From assembly GCA_024364805.1 (NCBI GenBank), contig CM044521.1:75560828-75602848 (forward strand): a stretch of DNA of 42,021 bases. Direction: 5' to 3'. Of this stretch, positions 1 to 10,760 are shown in pieces (within the stretch, counting starts at the first letter, position 1; each line of letters opens with the position of its first letter). This DNA is from Euprymna scolopes (lineage: Eukaryota; Mollusca; Cephalopoda; Sepiida; Sepiolidae). Below the pieces are notes generated by a model, which saw only the letters and a list, made by a program, of their open reading frames with translations, searched no databases and was not told the origin of the DNA. A program made the translations under genes and the position numbers.

Positions 1-1728
1 AAACTTTTTAGGTTCTTTTGTTGTAATAGATTTTAACAAGTATTTTTTCTGTATTTCTTCTAAATTTATTTTTTTAAATATGAATTTACTTTTAGATTTT
101 TATCAACAATTGATTTCCATTTACAAAAACAACAAACATTAAAAAAAAATTTGGAAACGGAAACAAAGAAAACACTTTTATTGGTTAATCAAAAGAAAAC
201 AATTTTCATTGGAAGAATCAAAGGAAAAGACAAACAGTAAAAATGCAACATTATTAGAACGCAATGTTTTGATATTTTAATGCTGTTTTTTCCCCCCAAC
301 AGAAAAGCTGTTTTCTTTTAATTAGCCATAAAAATAACGTTTTCTTCATTTTCTTTTTAAAACAAATAAATTAAAATCTTCGCTCTTTTTGGAAATAAAA
401 ATCATTTGTTGAAAAAAAGTTTTTTTTAATAAGTTGAGATAAGTTACTTCCCTTGATATCACAATTTGTCACCCTAAAGTAAAAAAAAAAAAGGTCCTTG
501 TTTATATCGACATTTTTGGCACTTCTTTATATAACAATCTCTCGTGCAAGTCCAGAATGCAAGCCAATTTAAAAAAAAAAATGCAAAAAATTCTTTAAGT
601 ACTTGTTATGAAACAAAACTGTCATATTCCAAAAATTATGTAAACTGATGGAGTAGTTTTTATTATATAGAAATGTCTACAATGTTTAGTGATTAATACT
701 ATATCAAAGCCATTACAAATCTGATTTTGAGCTCTTATTTCTTGAGATGTTGTTAAGGGGTAATAATCTTTATTAAATATGACGCAACGACCCCACTTCC
801 TTATAAAATTAGATTTCCTTAGTTAAAAAAAAAAAAAAAAAACTACTTTATGCGATTTTGGAATAGGATCTGTTCGTTCTGTGATGGGTATGTACACCAG
901 AAAAGCTTTTCTGTAATTTTTGTTTTTCAATTAGATTGAACTCTGAATTTGCACCCAATCTCCAGTAATTGCCGTAAATAATATTTTAATTCTATGTTAT
1001 TATTGTGTATAAAGTTAATATTTAAAGTTTTCTGGAAACAGGATTTTCAAATTTTAAGAATTTGAGTTTGTGGTGAGTGTGCAGTATAGCTAACAATCTG
1101 TTTTTCCTGTAACTAGCAATATGAAAAGTTTTCATTATCATTTAAAAATAAATAAACTTTATTATATTTTGTAAATACAAATTAGTTGTTTAAAAAGTAT
1201 TTGTTACAATAAATTTGTGACAAAAGTTTAAAAAATAAGTTCATGCAAGTCATCTCCCTTTCTTTGCTGGTAAAAGCATAGATGTTAAAGGTCGCGGTCA
1301 AAGAAATATTATTGATTTATATTATTACTAATAAATGAGAAATCGTTTAGGATTAAAATTCAAGTTTAATTTTTAGATAAACATGATACCAGGTCAAATT
1401 CGGTGTTTCAAATTTTGTTTTGAATTAGGTTATTAACATAATGTTGACACATTTCAAGCATGCTTTTCTCAATTTTACGTGCATAATACCAACTGGATTT
1501 TAAATGGAAACGATTCCTCATTTAGAAATATATCACAAAGAACAACAACATAAAACCATTTTTAATGCCTATACAGAATATTTCTTGCATTCCTTTCTAA
1601 CCGTGACTTTTAACATTTACCAGTAAAATAAATTGTGATAAGTTATCTCCCTTCTTTTGTTATATTACAGTAAAAGAATGTCACTTAAAAATTCTGCCTT
1701 GTTTCTAAAACTCTTAGTTTCTTTTCAG
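1..1728 (+). other. Upstream intron end
   Basis: Very AT-rich intronic sequence leading into the acceptor at 1728. I see no coding segment with splice sites here. A short segment after a T-rich tract at 1671-1728 is open in frame with the exon, but using it would need a preceding exon ending in a different phase. The preceding NCX exon must lie left of the window. Confidence 0.7.
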
Positions 1729-2155
1729 GTTTGGAATGACACGGTGGCCAATTTGAGTTTACTGGCTCTTGGCACCAGTGCTCCAGAGATTCTTCTCTCC
1801 ATTATTGAAATTTTGGGTAACAATTTCTGTGCCGGAGCCTTGGGGCCGTCCACCATCGTCGGATCAGCCGCTTTTAACTTGTTTGTCATCTCGGCTATCT
1901 GCATCATGTCCATCCCAAAGGATGATGAGAGGCGTATCAAAAGTATGCGTGTATTTGGCATCACATCCTTCTTTTGCATTTTTGCTTATGTCTGGTTGAG
2001 TATTGTCCTCTTGGCCGTCTCTCCAAACGTAGTGGAATTGTGGGAAGCAATTGTCACCTTCTTGTTCTTTCCGATGCTTATTCTCATCGCGTTTTTGGTG
2101 GACAAAAAATGCTGCATGGAGAAAACAAAAACTGATATATTTGAAATTCAAATGG
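1729..2155 (+). CDS. Sodium/calcium exchanger (NCX/SLC8 family), exon with alpha-1 repeat
   Basis: This exon encodes the first half of the transport core of a plasma-membrane Na+/Ca2+ exchanger. Counting its first Val as residue 1, it reads VWNDTVANLSLLALGTSAPE (1-20), then GPSTIVGSAAFN (39-50); these are the alpha-1 repeat motifs of NCX proteins that line the ion path. Hydrophobic segments follow at about 75-98 and 101-124 (TM4 and TM5 by NCX numbering), ending at DKKCCMEKTK at the start of the cytoplasmic loop. The acceptor is a T-rich tract ending TTTTCAG at 1728; the donor is ATGG|GTAAGTG. There are 142 full codons plus one base (phase 1). Family identity is secure. Two differences from vertebrate NCX1 are visible: GTSAPE in place of GSSAPE, and Ala in place of Asp in AGxLGPST. 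The basic-aromatic XIP segment expected just after TM5 is not recognisable. A second acceptor-like site lies at 1670 but gives a different phase. Confidence 0.95.
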
Positions 2156-2169
2156 GTAAGTGAAAATAA

Positions 2170-2395
2170 GCATTTCCTTTTAATTTTTATTATTTTTCTG
2201 CATTTTTTTTCTGTTTTTTTTTTCTTTCTCTTTTTTTTGCTTTTCCTTTTTCTTTCTTTTTTTCTTTTGTCTTTTTCTTTCTCGTCTTATTTTCTCTTTT
2301 TCTTTTCCTTTCTTTTTTCTTTTCCTTTTTTCTTTTATTCTGTCTCTTTATTCTTTATTCTTTTCTTTATTCTCTTTTTTTCTTGTTCTTAACAT
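2170..2395 (+). repeat. 225-nt polypyrimidine tract after the alpha-1 exon donor
   Basis: Almost pure T/C sequence (TTTCTTTCTC, TTTTCCTTTTTC and similar) starting 14 nt after the donor of the 427-nt exon. The open frame across it is compositional and not a gene. As RNA it would be a long U/C-rich tract next to a 5' splice site. Confidence 0.85.
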
Positions 2396-2924
2396 TTGTC
2401 AATGTAATTTTAGATTTTTAAAAATCTTTCTGTTCATGACATTTTATCAATGAACCTGCTCTACAATTTTCAGAAAGAACATTGCTATTCTTCCAATAAG
2501 AATAGAGAAACAAATTATTTGCTTGTATAACTGTCAATGCTCTTCATCTATGCATGTCTCAAATATTTTTGAATAATAATTAAATTAACATTATTTAGAC
2601 AGATTTCATATTACAAATATCTGTGAAACTTTCAAGGATAGTTTTATAAATTTCATAGAAATATGACATTTTCTGAAGAAATTGTATTAGGACTCCTAAA
2701 TGATAGGCCTCCTTGTTTCTCTACAAACAATGGATACCCTATGAATGGGTGCCTGCATAAGAAGTTTATAGTGAAGCATAGTTTGCACAATCTCCAACAC
2801 CACCTTTCCTGATGCAACATTGTTTAAATCCAATGACAATGAGAAATCAAGACGACCAAAACCGATGCTGGGATAAGCAGATAAGTGTATTATTTCAGTT
2901 TTCCTTTACTTTTTCCCAGTCTAG

Positions 2925-3015
2925 CTGCTCTACCAAGGCTTTAGTGTTCAGTTTACCCTACTATTTTAGTCATGGCTGAAAAGAAGAGAGATAGATACCT
3001 TTTCTAAGGTTATTA
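2925..3015 (+). repeat. Dispersed repeat fragment, copy 1
   Basis: Shares ACTATTTTAGTCAT, AGATAGATACCTTTTCTA and neighbouring bases with 5808-5865. Origin unknown. Confidence 0.5.
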
Positions 3016-3884
3016 CAGGGAGTAACTTTTATGGTAACTTCCAAATTTCAAAATTATGGGAACTGGTATCTCTTTTAAATGATTAATGTGATATGGTATA
3101 TATAGACATACATTATACAGACTGGCTCACTTAAAAGTAGCCCGATTTGTCAGCCATGATATTTTGTGTCATATGTTGAAATGCGGTGTTTTCCGATCAA
3201 GGATTTTTTTTTGATTTGTTTCATTCATTTGGTGACTTGTAGAAGTTTGATGATATTTGGGTGCCAACTCTTCGATTGTATGCTCCAAAGACTTGAGTGT
3301 TGAATATCAGGTCTGGTGTACCAAAAATGACAGGTGGCAGGAATAAAACTTACATGACACAGACATGAACCTGGCTGCAAGAAACAAAACATAGCTGATT
3401 GATATGGAAACAAAACCCTTTGAAAAAAATTGTTGTGATTGATGAAGAAAATCTGTAAAGGGGAATACCTTGTTAAATAAACGCCCTATGGGCGTAGCTA
3501 CATTGTCAGTTAACGCAAAATCACATAATGAGTGGTTACAAGTATATATGTAGGCATCCAAAATCGTTATATTAACTAGCCCAAATTGAGATCAGGAAAT
3601 TTGATTGACTAATTCAGTTTGTTTGTAGTCATAGGCAATAAGGATATATTATATTGTTATACGTCGTTGTTTTGAGCACAACAGAAATGCAACACAAATA
3701 TTCCCCTTTCAAACGTTGAGATAAGCAATTCCTTTGAAAAAATACAATAGTAATATGCTTTACGATATTAGCGTGTATAAGCTACTCTAGTATAATCTCG
3801 TCACCCTAATCTTGACTACTACAAAGTCTTTTTCTTTCTTCCTTTGTGTACTTTTTTTTTTACATGGGGGTCATCACTTATCAA

Positions 3885-4170
3885 GGCCCGAAGGCCACTC
3901 AGGGATAAGGGTTATTGCGTGTACAGTAATCAATGAGATAATATTGTAGTAATCATTAGTATTGGGGGTTTTGATAGGGTGTCTTACTTAAGGGGGCGGT
4001 TTCTCAGGAGTTTGTTTATGTTGGACTTGAAGACGTCCAAGTTGTAATCAGGTGGGAAACAGGCAAGCGGCAGAGAGTTCCACTGGCGTGCAGTTCTAAG
4101 AAAGAAGCTTTGCTCATGGAATCTACGTTTGGATTTAGGCACAGATAAAGAGTGGGGAAAAAGAACCACA
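3885..4170 (-). mobile_element. LINE 3' end, CR1/Jockey-like
   Basis: On the minus strand the sequence encodes SFFLRTARQWNSLPLA, then NLDVFKSNINKLL. This is the extreme C-terminus common to many CR1/Jockey-group reverse transcriptases (FFPRTARLWNSLP...FKxxVNxxL). It is followed by a 3' untranslated part ending near GGCCTTGATAAGTG at about 3890. The upstream reverse-transcriptase part is absent, so this is a 5'-truncated fossil copy. Confidence 0.75.
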
Positions 4171-4189
4171 TGTAAATTCCAAGAACTTC

Positions 4190-4430
4190 ACATCTGTGAA
4201 ACACATTGCCACAATAATGCTTTCCTGTAGACTTCAACATAGTCGTCTTCAAATCTAATGTCAACAAATACTTGCAGAGACCTCCTCTTAAGTAATCTAA
4301 TTTTGTTCATTCTATATTTTCGATTCTCTTATTGTACTATTCATCAATTCAACTGACGATCTTATTCAATTTTATCCTTAAGTGGCTTTAGGTCTTGATA
4401 AGTGTCAACTCATTAGCATAAAAGTATTTT
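4190..4430 (+). mobile_element. LINE 3' end of a related family, opposite orientation
   Basis: The plus strand reads CFPVDFNIVVFKSN then VNKYL, the same C-terminal motif, followed by a tail with GGTCTTGATAAGTGTCAAC. It closely matches the copy at 21065-21330 (CAACAAATACTT, AAGTAATC, TTTGTTCATTC). It abuts the minus-strand copy at about 4180, so the two fragments run outward from a common point. Confidence 0.65.
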
Positions 4431-4434
4431 AAAG

Positions 4435-4512
4435 TAAGGATCACGCCTTCAACTGTCACTTAGAACTGATTGTAACCAACGCTTTTAACCATTGTACCAT
4501 GTGCAAGGATGC
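4435..4512 (-). mobile_element. tRNA-like SINE head fragment
   Basis: The reverse complement has a box-A-like part (GGTACAATGGTTAAAAGC) followed by GTTGAAGGCGTGATCC near the box-B position. The same order of phrases (GGTTAA, then a spacer, then GAAGG) is seen on the minus strand at 16545-16605. This is a SINE remnant and not a tRNA gene. Confidence 0.4.
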
Positions 4513-4732
4513 ATTCGAATTGGGATACATTTAATCATATTGAAACTAACTTCTTTTCTCATAATATTTCTCAATACTAGGGCTTATACTTGAGTAATTG
4601 GGGTGTACGATCAAGGAGTTGGTTCCAGGCATCATCGAACCACTGCAAGCCACTGGGCATGGGTCCATGTGGACAATTCTGGTATGAATTTTGGAAGCCT
4701 GAAATCTAACCTTGTCTAAATGTGTATGATTG

Positions 4733-4770
4733 AAAAGTAAATCTACAGTAATAACTGTAGATTTACTTTT
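4733..4770. repeat. Perfect 17-bp hairpin
   Basis: AAAAGTAAATCTACAGT and its exact complement are separated by the 4-nt loop AATA. It lies in otherwise unassigned sequence. Function unknown. Confidence 0.8.
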
Positions 4771-5439
4771 TAAAACCAAATTTCGGTGTAAGCACATATT
4801 TACCCAAACGACTTCCTGATTTGAAAGTGAACCACAGTAAACGGTGTATTCTAATTTGAATACCACAACAAAAATATAGGTCAGTACATAGGAATAACTG
4901 AAAACTGATTATTTCCATTGAAATATGTTCATTTACAAAAAACTTATTTTGTTACAGATATAATATTTTTAGAATAAATTAAATATGTTTATTTACAGAA
5001 ATAATTAATAATGAAAGTAATTCTAACAATATTTCTAAATATAATAAATTAGAATAATTTAAATAAATGGCAAAGAAAATGAATGAATTTTTACTTAACG
5101 TTGTCCAAAACTATGAAAAGAAATGAAAAAGAAATTTTTTTAAAATTACTATTTTATCATAATCTAGATTGAACGTCAGTGACTGGCTTGAACGTAACAC
5201 AGGAAGTCTTCAGATTAGGCTACAAAGTTTAGTGTGGACCATTTTCTAAAACAGGAAGTCGATTGTCTGAGTAAATATGCGCTTACACCCAAATTTCTGT
5301 TTGCTCTTATTTATTCTGCATTTTATTATGACTGACTTCTTTGCTGACCGCATCTTCCAGTTCGTTTCTGGTTTTTGCTTATTCTACGAAACTTCTGCTT
5401 TATTAACAAAAAAAATGGTTTTCTTTTTATGTAAAACAG

Positions 5440-5457
5440 AGAGCCAAAAACCTCAAG
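5440..5457 (+). CDS. Candidate 18-nt NCX microexon (ESQKPQ)
   Basis: A putative microexon lies between a T-rich acceptor (TTTTCTTTTTATGTAAAACAG) and a consensus donor (CAAG|GTAAGAT). Its 18 bases preserve the frame. Entered in phase 1 from the exon ending at 2155, it reads GAG AGC CAA AAA CCT CAA plus one base, inserting ESQKPQ before the Gly that starts the exon at 31137. This is polar sequence at the start of the cytoplasmic loop. The support is splice-site quality and phase agreement, not homology; a chance match cannot be excluded. One GCATG lies about 150 nt downstream. Confidence 0.55.
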
Positions 5458-5807
5458 GTAAGATTGCTCAATGCCCTTTGCCAAAATCTCAAATCTTTTT
5501 TTTTTAAATATTGAATTTGTGTGTTTCGTATTTCTATTTTCCCCCTGGATCCTTTTAACTAAACTTGTTTTACTTTTTTACCTACGGCCATTGTAAATGA
5601 AATCGCATGTAAATGTGGAAAACATGATTTGAAACATTATACAGAATTCTTTACTTTTAATTTTTCTCGGGATTGGGTACCTATAAACACTACAATAAGT
5701 AAATGTTTTCTTTATTTATGTTTTTGCAAACGTTAAATATTTCCTTTTTTTTTACATTTTTTTCTTCTCCGAATCTTTTTTCCTTCCATATAAAAAAAAA
5801 ACGTTCC

Positions 5808-5865
5808 AGCTGTTTTACTTAACTATTTTAGTCATAAGAGCGATAGATACCTTTTCTAGAGTTAT
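5808..5865 (+). repeat. Dispersed repeat fragment, copy 2
   Basis: Same phrase order as 2925-3015 (AACTATTTTAGTCAT, then GATAGATACCTTTTCTA). It lies about 40 nt before the next repeat block at 5908. Confidence 0.5.
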
Positions 5866-5907
5866 AAAACAACATACATTTATTTCTGATGAGTTGTCTA
5901 GTGGTTT

Positions 5908-6003
5908 TCTGCTATTCAACGAAACACATGCAAGACATACTTCACAAAAAAATTAATACAGAAATGAGTGTGAATTAAATACATCTTCTGGTTTTGGAAT
6001 GAT
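5908..6003 (+). repeat. Dispersed repeat, copy 1
   Basis: The block CTGCTATTCAACGAAACACA ... TACATCTTCTGGTTTTG recurs at 7683-7795 with about 85 percent identity by eye. The LINE fragment starting near 6000 follows directly, so the LINE may have inserted into or next to this repeat. Confidence 0.65.
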
Positions 6004-6004
6004 A

Positions 6005-7015
6005 ACTAATATATATATAACTCTGGATGGTGTCTCTTCATTTTCTTTTCCTATCAATGTCGGTGTTCCTCAGGGCTATATTCTAGGTCCAACACTGTTT
6101 CTTTTCTATATAACTAACTTGCCAGAGAATATTATTTAAAAAGTTAACATTAATGCTGATGATACTACCCTTTATTCTGGTATTGCTTCTTGCTCATCTT
6201 CCTCGGATTAGTTGAAATATACAGCTGATCCCTAGATTTACAAATTGACGTGGATTCAGTTTTGGATTAAGGTAAGAAATGGTTTGTTTTGTTTAATCCT
6301 GTTAAGATTCAACTATTGTCTTTCAATCATAGGCGTGTTCCTTTTCTTCCTGATATTTTTATGGATGGCTCTGTGCTCGATGAGAAATTGGTTCTAAAAC
6401 ATCTTAGTCTTTTTTTCTCATCAAATCTTTCTTTGAGTTCATATATTTAATCCATTACTCTTTCTGCTTCTCATAAAATAAGTTCTCTCTATCACCCAAA
6501 ACATTTTCTCACATCTGATGCTATTCTTTATCTCTGTAAATCTACTATCAGAGTATGGAGTACTGTTGTTATATTTGGAATCTCTGTCGCATTTGAGGGT
6601 TCTTGGTAAGGTACATATGAATGTCTGTAATTTGATTGGTCTCACATTTTCTTCTGCTTTGCAACTTCTCTCTCATGGATGTGATACTGCTAGTCTCAGT
6701 CTTCTTATTATGGCAAGTGTTTTTCAGAGTTATCGAAGCTTTTCCTTGAGTATTCCTTTGTTACAGCTTTTTTGACTCCATCAATTCATTGTTTTAATAC
6801 CTCATTGTAATACAGCTTCTTATTCCTGTAGCTTCTTTCCAAGAACTACAAGGCTGTGGAACTCTCTTCCTGCTCAGTTTTCCTCCTACCTACAACCTTG
6901 ATTATTTCAACACTAAGGTAAATAGGTATTGCAATAATCATATTTCATTCTCATAAGCTCCTTACATGAAATGGATTTATGCCTTGTCTTGTGCGATTGC
7001 CATGAAAATAAAATA
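6005..7015 (+). mobile_element. LINE reverse-transcriptase fragment, degraded
   Basis: Plus-strand pieces encode the palm motif region PINVGVPQGYILGPTLF, the catalytic-site equivalent NADDTTLYSG (Asn where Phe or Tyr is usual before ADD), and a late C-terminal part ending in LDYFNTKVNRY. The order is that of a CR1/Jockey-group LINE from RT motif B onward. Several stops and frameshifts break it, and the 5' part is missing. The 85-codon open frame at 6518 is part of this fossil. Confidence 0.7.
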
Positions 7016-7103
7016 TACATGTGTTTTTATTGTTGTTTCCTAGATATTAATCCAATAAAACTCTAGTGCTTATAAAATAGTGTTCAATAACAAGTAGATC
7101 TGT

Positions 7104-7429
7104 ATTATAGTATACATTATTTTTTATTTATACGAACATTAATGGCTACATATGTGCATACATGTCTCGGTCATGATCTCTTTCGAAATCCAACTTCCTT
7201 AAGACTTTAATATCAAATCGAACTAAAGTGAATAAAAAATTTCCTCCCTTTTTTATCCCTTCCTTTTCCTAATAACCCAAAAGATTTGCAGAATAATGTT
7301 TCGTTTTGCTTTAGCATTAGTTGATATTAAAGATTTGAGGAAGCTGGATTTTGAAAGAGATTGCAACTGAAACATGTATGCACATATGTAGCCAATAATG
7401 TTTATACATATAAAGAAATTTATACTATA
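7104..7429. repeat. Foldback element with about 120-bp inverted arms
   Basis: 7104-7228 pairs with 7309-7429. Shared phrases include GGCTACATATGTGCATACATG and CTTTAATATCAA in opposite orientation. Identity is about 80 percent by eye, with an 80-nt centre. No coding content. The structure suits a non-autonomous DNA transposon or foldback element; I could not define target duplications. Confidence 0.75.
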
Positions 7430-7682
7430 TATGTCAATGTATTTGTTCTCTCTAGAAAGAAAGACTGGAGAATCTACATAAAACCTGAGTATATTCATGT
7501 GTAAACATTTTCTGGGGAAGTTAATAAAAGTGGCCCCGAATCTCTATGTGCTCCATTAAAGCTACACGACAGAAACCTCCTAAAAAATTCGAAATGGAAA
7601 CGCTGAGTGTGCTTCAAGGGGAATAAAGACTATAAGTTTTCAAAAATTAACATGCAAAAATAAGAATAAACAATCGATTAGT

Positions 7683-7830
7683 GTATTTCTGCTACTCAAC
7701 GAAACACATGTAAGACATACTTCACACACACAAAAAAATGAATACAAAAATTATGAGTGTTAATTAAATACATCTTCTGGTTTTGAAATAAATGTATTCG
7801 CCATAGATATATGAGAGGTTTCAAATTGGC
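7683..7830 (+). repeat. Dispersed repeat, copy 2
   Basis: Repeats the 5908-6003 block, then continues with AATGTATTCGCCATAGA, AGGTTTCAAAT. The last part recurs at 8297-8345 (AATGTGTTCGCCATAGA, AGGTGTCAAAT). Confidence 0.65.
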
Positions 7831-8296
7831 AATTATTTGGAATTTGTATATGATTGCAAAGACAAAAATAGAATTTCATCATTTTTATGATTTTTTTTAA
7901 CATGTCAATTAAGAAAAAACGTAATCTATCAATCATTTTATTAATTGGCTGAAGTACAAATTTAAAACAAGAATATTTAGACCTGGACGATAAGTTGATA
8001 ATAATCTGTTCCCTTTGAGATTTGAGATGAAGGCATCATGAATTTTTTTAAATTAAAATTACATTTTATTTTGGCTCAGTTCTTACTAACATTCCCAATG
8101 CATCTATAATTTAATGTCGTTCCGTTTTATCTGAAATGTTTTTTTATTTTTTTTATTTTTTGTTTTTGTTTTTTTTGTTTTTTGTCTACACATTTTATTA
8201 CTGTTGGAAAAAGCACACTTACCAAAAAATGTGAATGAAACGGCACATTAATATACATTTAATATATATTCATTTATTATAGATGAAACTATACGG

Positions 8297-8345
8297 AAAT
8301 AAATGTGTTCGCCATAGAGACATGCGAGGTGTCAAATAAGCAATA
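8297..8345 (+). repeat. Dispersed repeat, partial copy 3
   Basis: Matches the end of the 7683-7830 copy (ATAAATGTGTTCGCCATAGA and following bases). Confidence 0.55.
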
Positions 8346-9334
8346 AATAAGGCCGGTGGTGGCAAGAATAAAGACTTCTGTCTTCTTATTAATTAACCTA
8401 CTTATCAGATAAGAAGATGATAGTAATTATTCTCCTCTCCTCGTCCCTTGTATTTCTTACCTCTGACATCTCTACGGCTAATTGATTTATAGCTATATAA
8501 TATCATCCATAATAAATAATATATAAACCCAATCCTTGAGCTTGATCAACGTTGGTTATTTGGACTGCAAATACGTGAACACTTGAAGACTGTCACCCTG
8601 CACAATGTTTTTTTTTTTATGTTACATGCTTTTCAAGTATGTGTGTTTTTTCGTTGCTTCTTTATTTCTTCGTATAATGTAATTTTTAGACGTTCTTTAC
8701 ATTAGATTTCGTAAGTAAAGACTAGATTTGCTATTAGTGAGTCCTGTGGTAATATAGATATCAGCTCAAGGGGAAGTGGTCTATTCTCATCACATCGATT
8801 TCATCTACTTCCTCTTTTTTTCTCTCTTTACTAAAAGGTTTTGTTAAAAAACAATGACAATACAAAATAAGAGTAATCTATCTAATAGAAGTGAACATAC
8901 CTGTGTCTAGCTCGTTTCAATAATTGCGTATGCAAATTTAATTCTTATGAGTAAAGCAGTGGAGGCTTAATCTTAATAATTGCTAATAAAAAATGATTTA
9001 TTTCAGAAGAAATTTAAGTTTATAGAAGGAAGAATAAGGTGTGACAGATAGACTCAAACTGACGCAACTTAAGATATAATGGTGGAGCCAACGATGCAGT
9101 TTCATTTTTATTGATCCATTTCATGCACATATGTTTTCTTTTTATTAATAGAATATTTTACATGTAGGATGTTCTTGCTTGTGGCAGGCGGTCAGTTGGT
9201 GTATCCATGATGCTATATTTCGGGATGTCTTCCCTTCATCGCACTTTTATAATACAAAAAATAAATTCTCTTATTCTCTGGTTTGTGACTAAAATAGCAG
9301 TTAATCTAGGAATAGAAAGAAGTTTTATTTACAG

Positions 9335-9349
9335 ATTCAGAAGGAGCAG
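9335..9349 (+). CDS. Candidate 15-nt NCX microexon (DSEGA)
   Basis: Bases between AGTTTTATTTACAG and the donor GCAG|GTTAGT form a 15-nt phase 1-1 block reading DSEGA. The length and the final A-G residues match the other 15-nt candidate at 15666-15680 (DEHLA), as expected for alternative versions of one microexon. A second AG at 9339-9340 would give a 9-nt version (EGA), also in phase. The donor GTTAGT is weaker than at the other candidates, so this is the least certain of the four. Confidence 0.42.
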
Positions 9350-9468
9350 GTTAGTTTGTTTCTTAAGAGAAACTTACTGTACATTTAAAAAAAAAATTTT
9401 TTTGTAAAACTTTACTTGAATTTTAACTTAAATTTAACACGCATATTTGTTTTAGTTTTTACGGTAAA

Positions 9469-9533
9469 ATTTACAAATGGGCGTGGTCTGTTCTCATCCC
9501 ATTATTTACAAATGGGCGTGGTCTGTTCTCATC
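9469..9533 (+). repeat. Tandem pair of 30-bp repeats
   Basis: Two identical 30-bp units (starting ATTTACAAATGGGCGTGG and ending TTCTCATC) sit 35 bp apart. A diverged version of the core (GTGGTCTATTCTCATC) lies at 8777-8792. Confidence 0.8.
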
Positions 9534-10639
9534 ATATCGATAAAAATAAGAAATCAGTTACTATTTATATAAACACATATGTTGAAATATGTTTGATATT
9601 GATAGGATAACGGCTTAATATTTACTAATTGATTAAAAAAAATAATAATACATAACTAAAAGTATTCAAATGTTCCCACCTCTAATAAATAAGTTTTAAA
9701 AAAATATATAAAATAGTAATAATTTAAACTGAAATAAATAAATATCATTTTCTCCCTTGCTGCATTTCTGCTATTATCTGTCTGCGAGCCTTATGTCTTC
9801 AGAGGGCAGCCACTTTAGCCCTCAAATTTCAAACTAACACTAATTGTTTGTGAGAGTTGTGTGGCTGCTGAAATTATACCTAAGGTTTACTTTCTACTAT
9901 TTGAGGACTGAAAGGATGTATTTGTTCCCTACACAGATAAACATTATCTCATTATTTTTGTTGTTAGTGTCTATATTTGGTTGTGTAATATTGATGTATA
10001 TAGACTGAATAAGAAAAAGATTTGATTTGAACTGATTGTTAAAGTTTTATATTACCACAGGACTAGTTTTTTTTAATATATAAAAATAGTTGATTCATTA
10101 GTTTGTATTTATCAAATACAAAATAATCTGAGTATTTTCACAATTATCGTACATGTATGAAAACTTTTTGAAAATTTTACTTTATATCAAATTATCAAAT
10201 TTATAAAAACAATTATTTAAAAAATCTGATATGTTAACAAAACAGTTTTTTTTTAGTTTATTCATGAGCTTTAAATGTTAACTTGGTGTTGTAATTGCTA
10301 GAACATGCTATTTTATTTTTATTTTGTGAATTTTAAAATTACAAGTTTTAACTTTTGGTATTGTAAACTTCATATTTGGTATTTGTTTCATGAAATATGG
10401 TGTAAAAAAAGGATTAATCGAACTAATAAGTTTGTGAAATGTTTACAATCATTTATTGAGTATTGATCTCATAAGAAGCATTTAAAAAAGTAAAATTACA
10501 AAAACAATACCAACTGATTTTATGGTTTGAACAACCAATAAAAATGTTTGTCTAAGAATCTGTATATTGATATATATATATATATAAATTTATTAAAAGC
10601 TTATGATGTTTTTGAAGTTTGTATGCAAATAGAAACATT

Positions 10640-10760
10640 GGATTGGTTGACAAAAAGAATAGGCAGAGTACACTTTACTAAAGAAGGATTTTTTTTATGA
10701 TGTCAATATTTTAATTCAAATCTCATGTAAGTCTAAAGGATATTTTTAACTGATACGTGT
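10640..10760 (+). repeat. Dispersed repeat, left copy
   Basis: GATTGGTTGACAAAAAGAAT, then a spacer, then TTATGATGTCAATA. The same order appears at 11810-11930. The two copies flank the 5'-inverted LINE at 11015-11600. The pair is too diverged to be a target duplication. Confidence 0.5.

Noticed and set aside
1671-1728. Alternative upstream acceptor for the alpha-1 exon
   Set aside because: In-frame and open, but it would need a different phase from the preceding exon and would place unrelated residues before the conserved VWN motif.
2051-2392. 113-codon open frame rich in Phe, Ser and Leu
   Set aside because: Translation of the polypyrimidine tract; no start context or conservation signal.
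3019-3033. 15-nt segment between TTATTACAG and ATG|GTAACT, also phase-compatible with the NCX exons
   Set aside because: It sits in a dispersed repeat (a related sequence lies at 5808-5865), has no good pyrimidine tract and a weak donor; probably chance.
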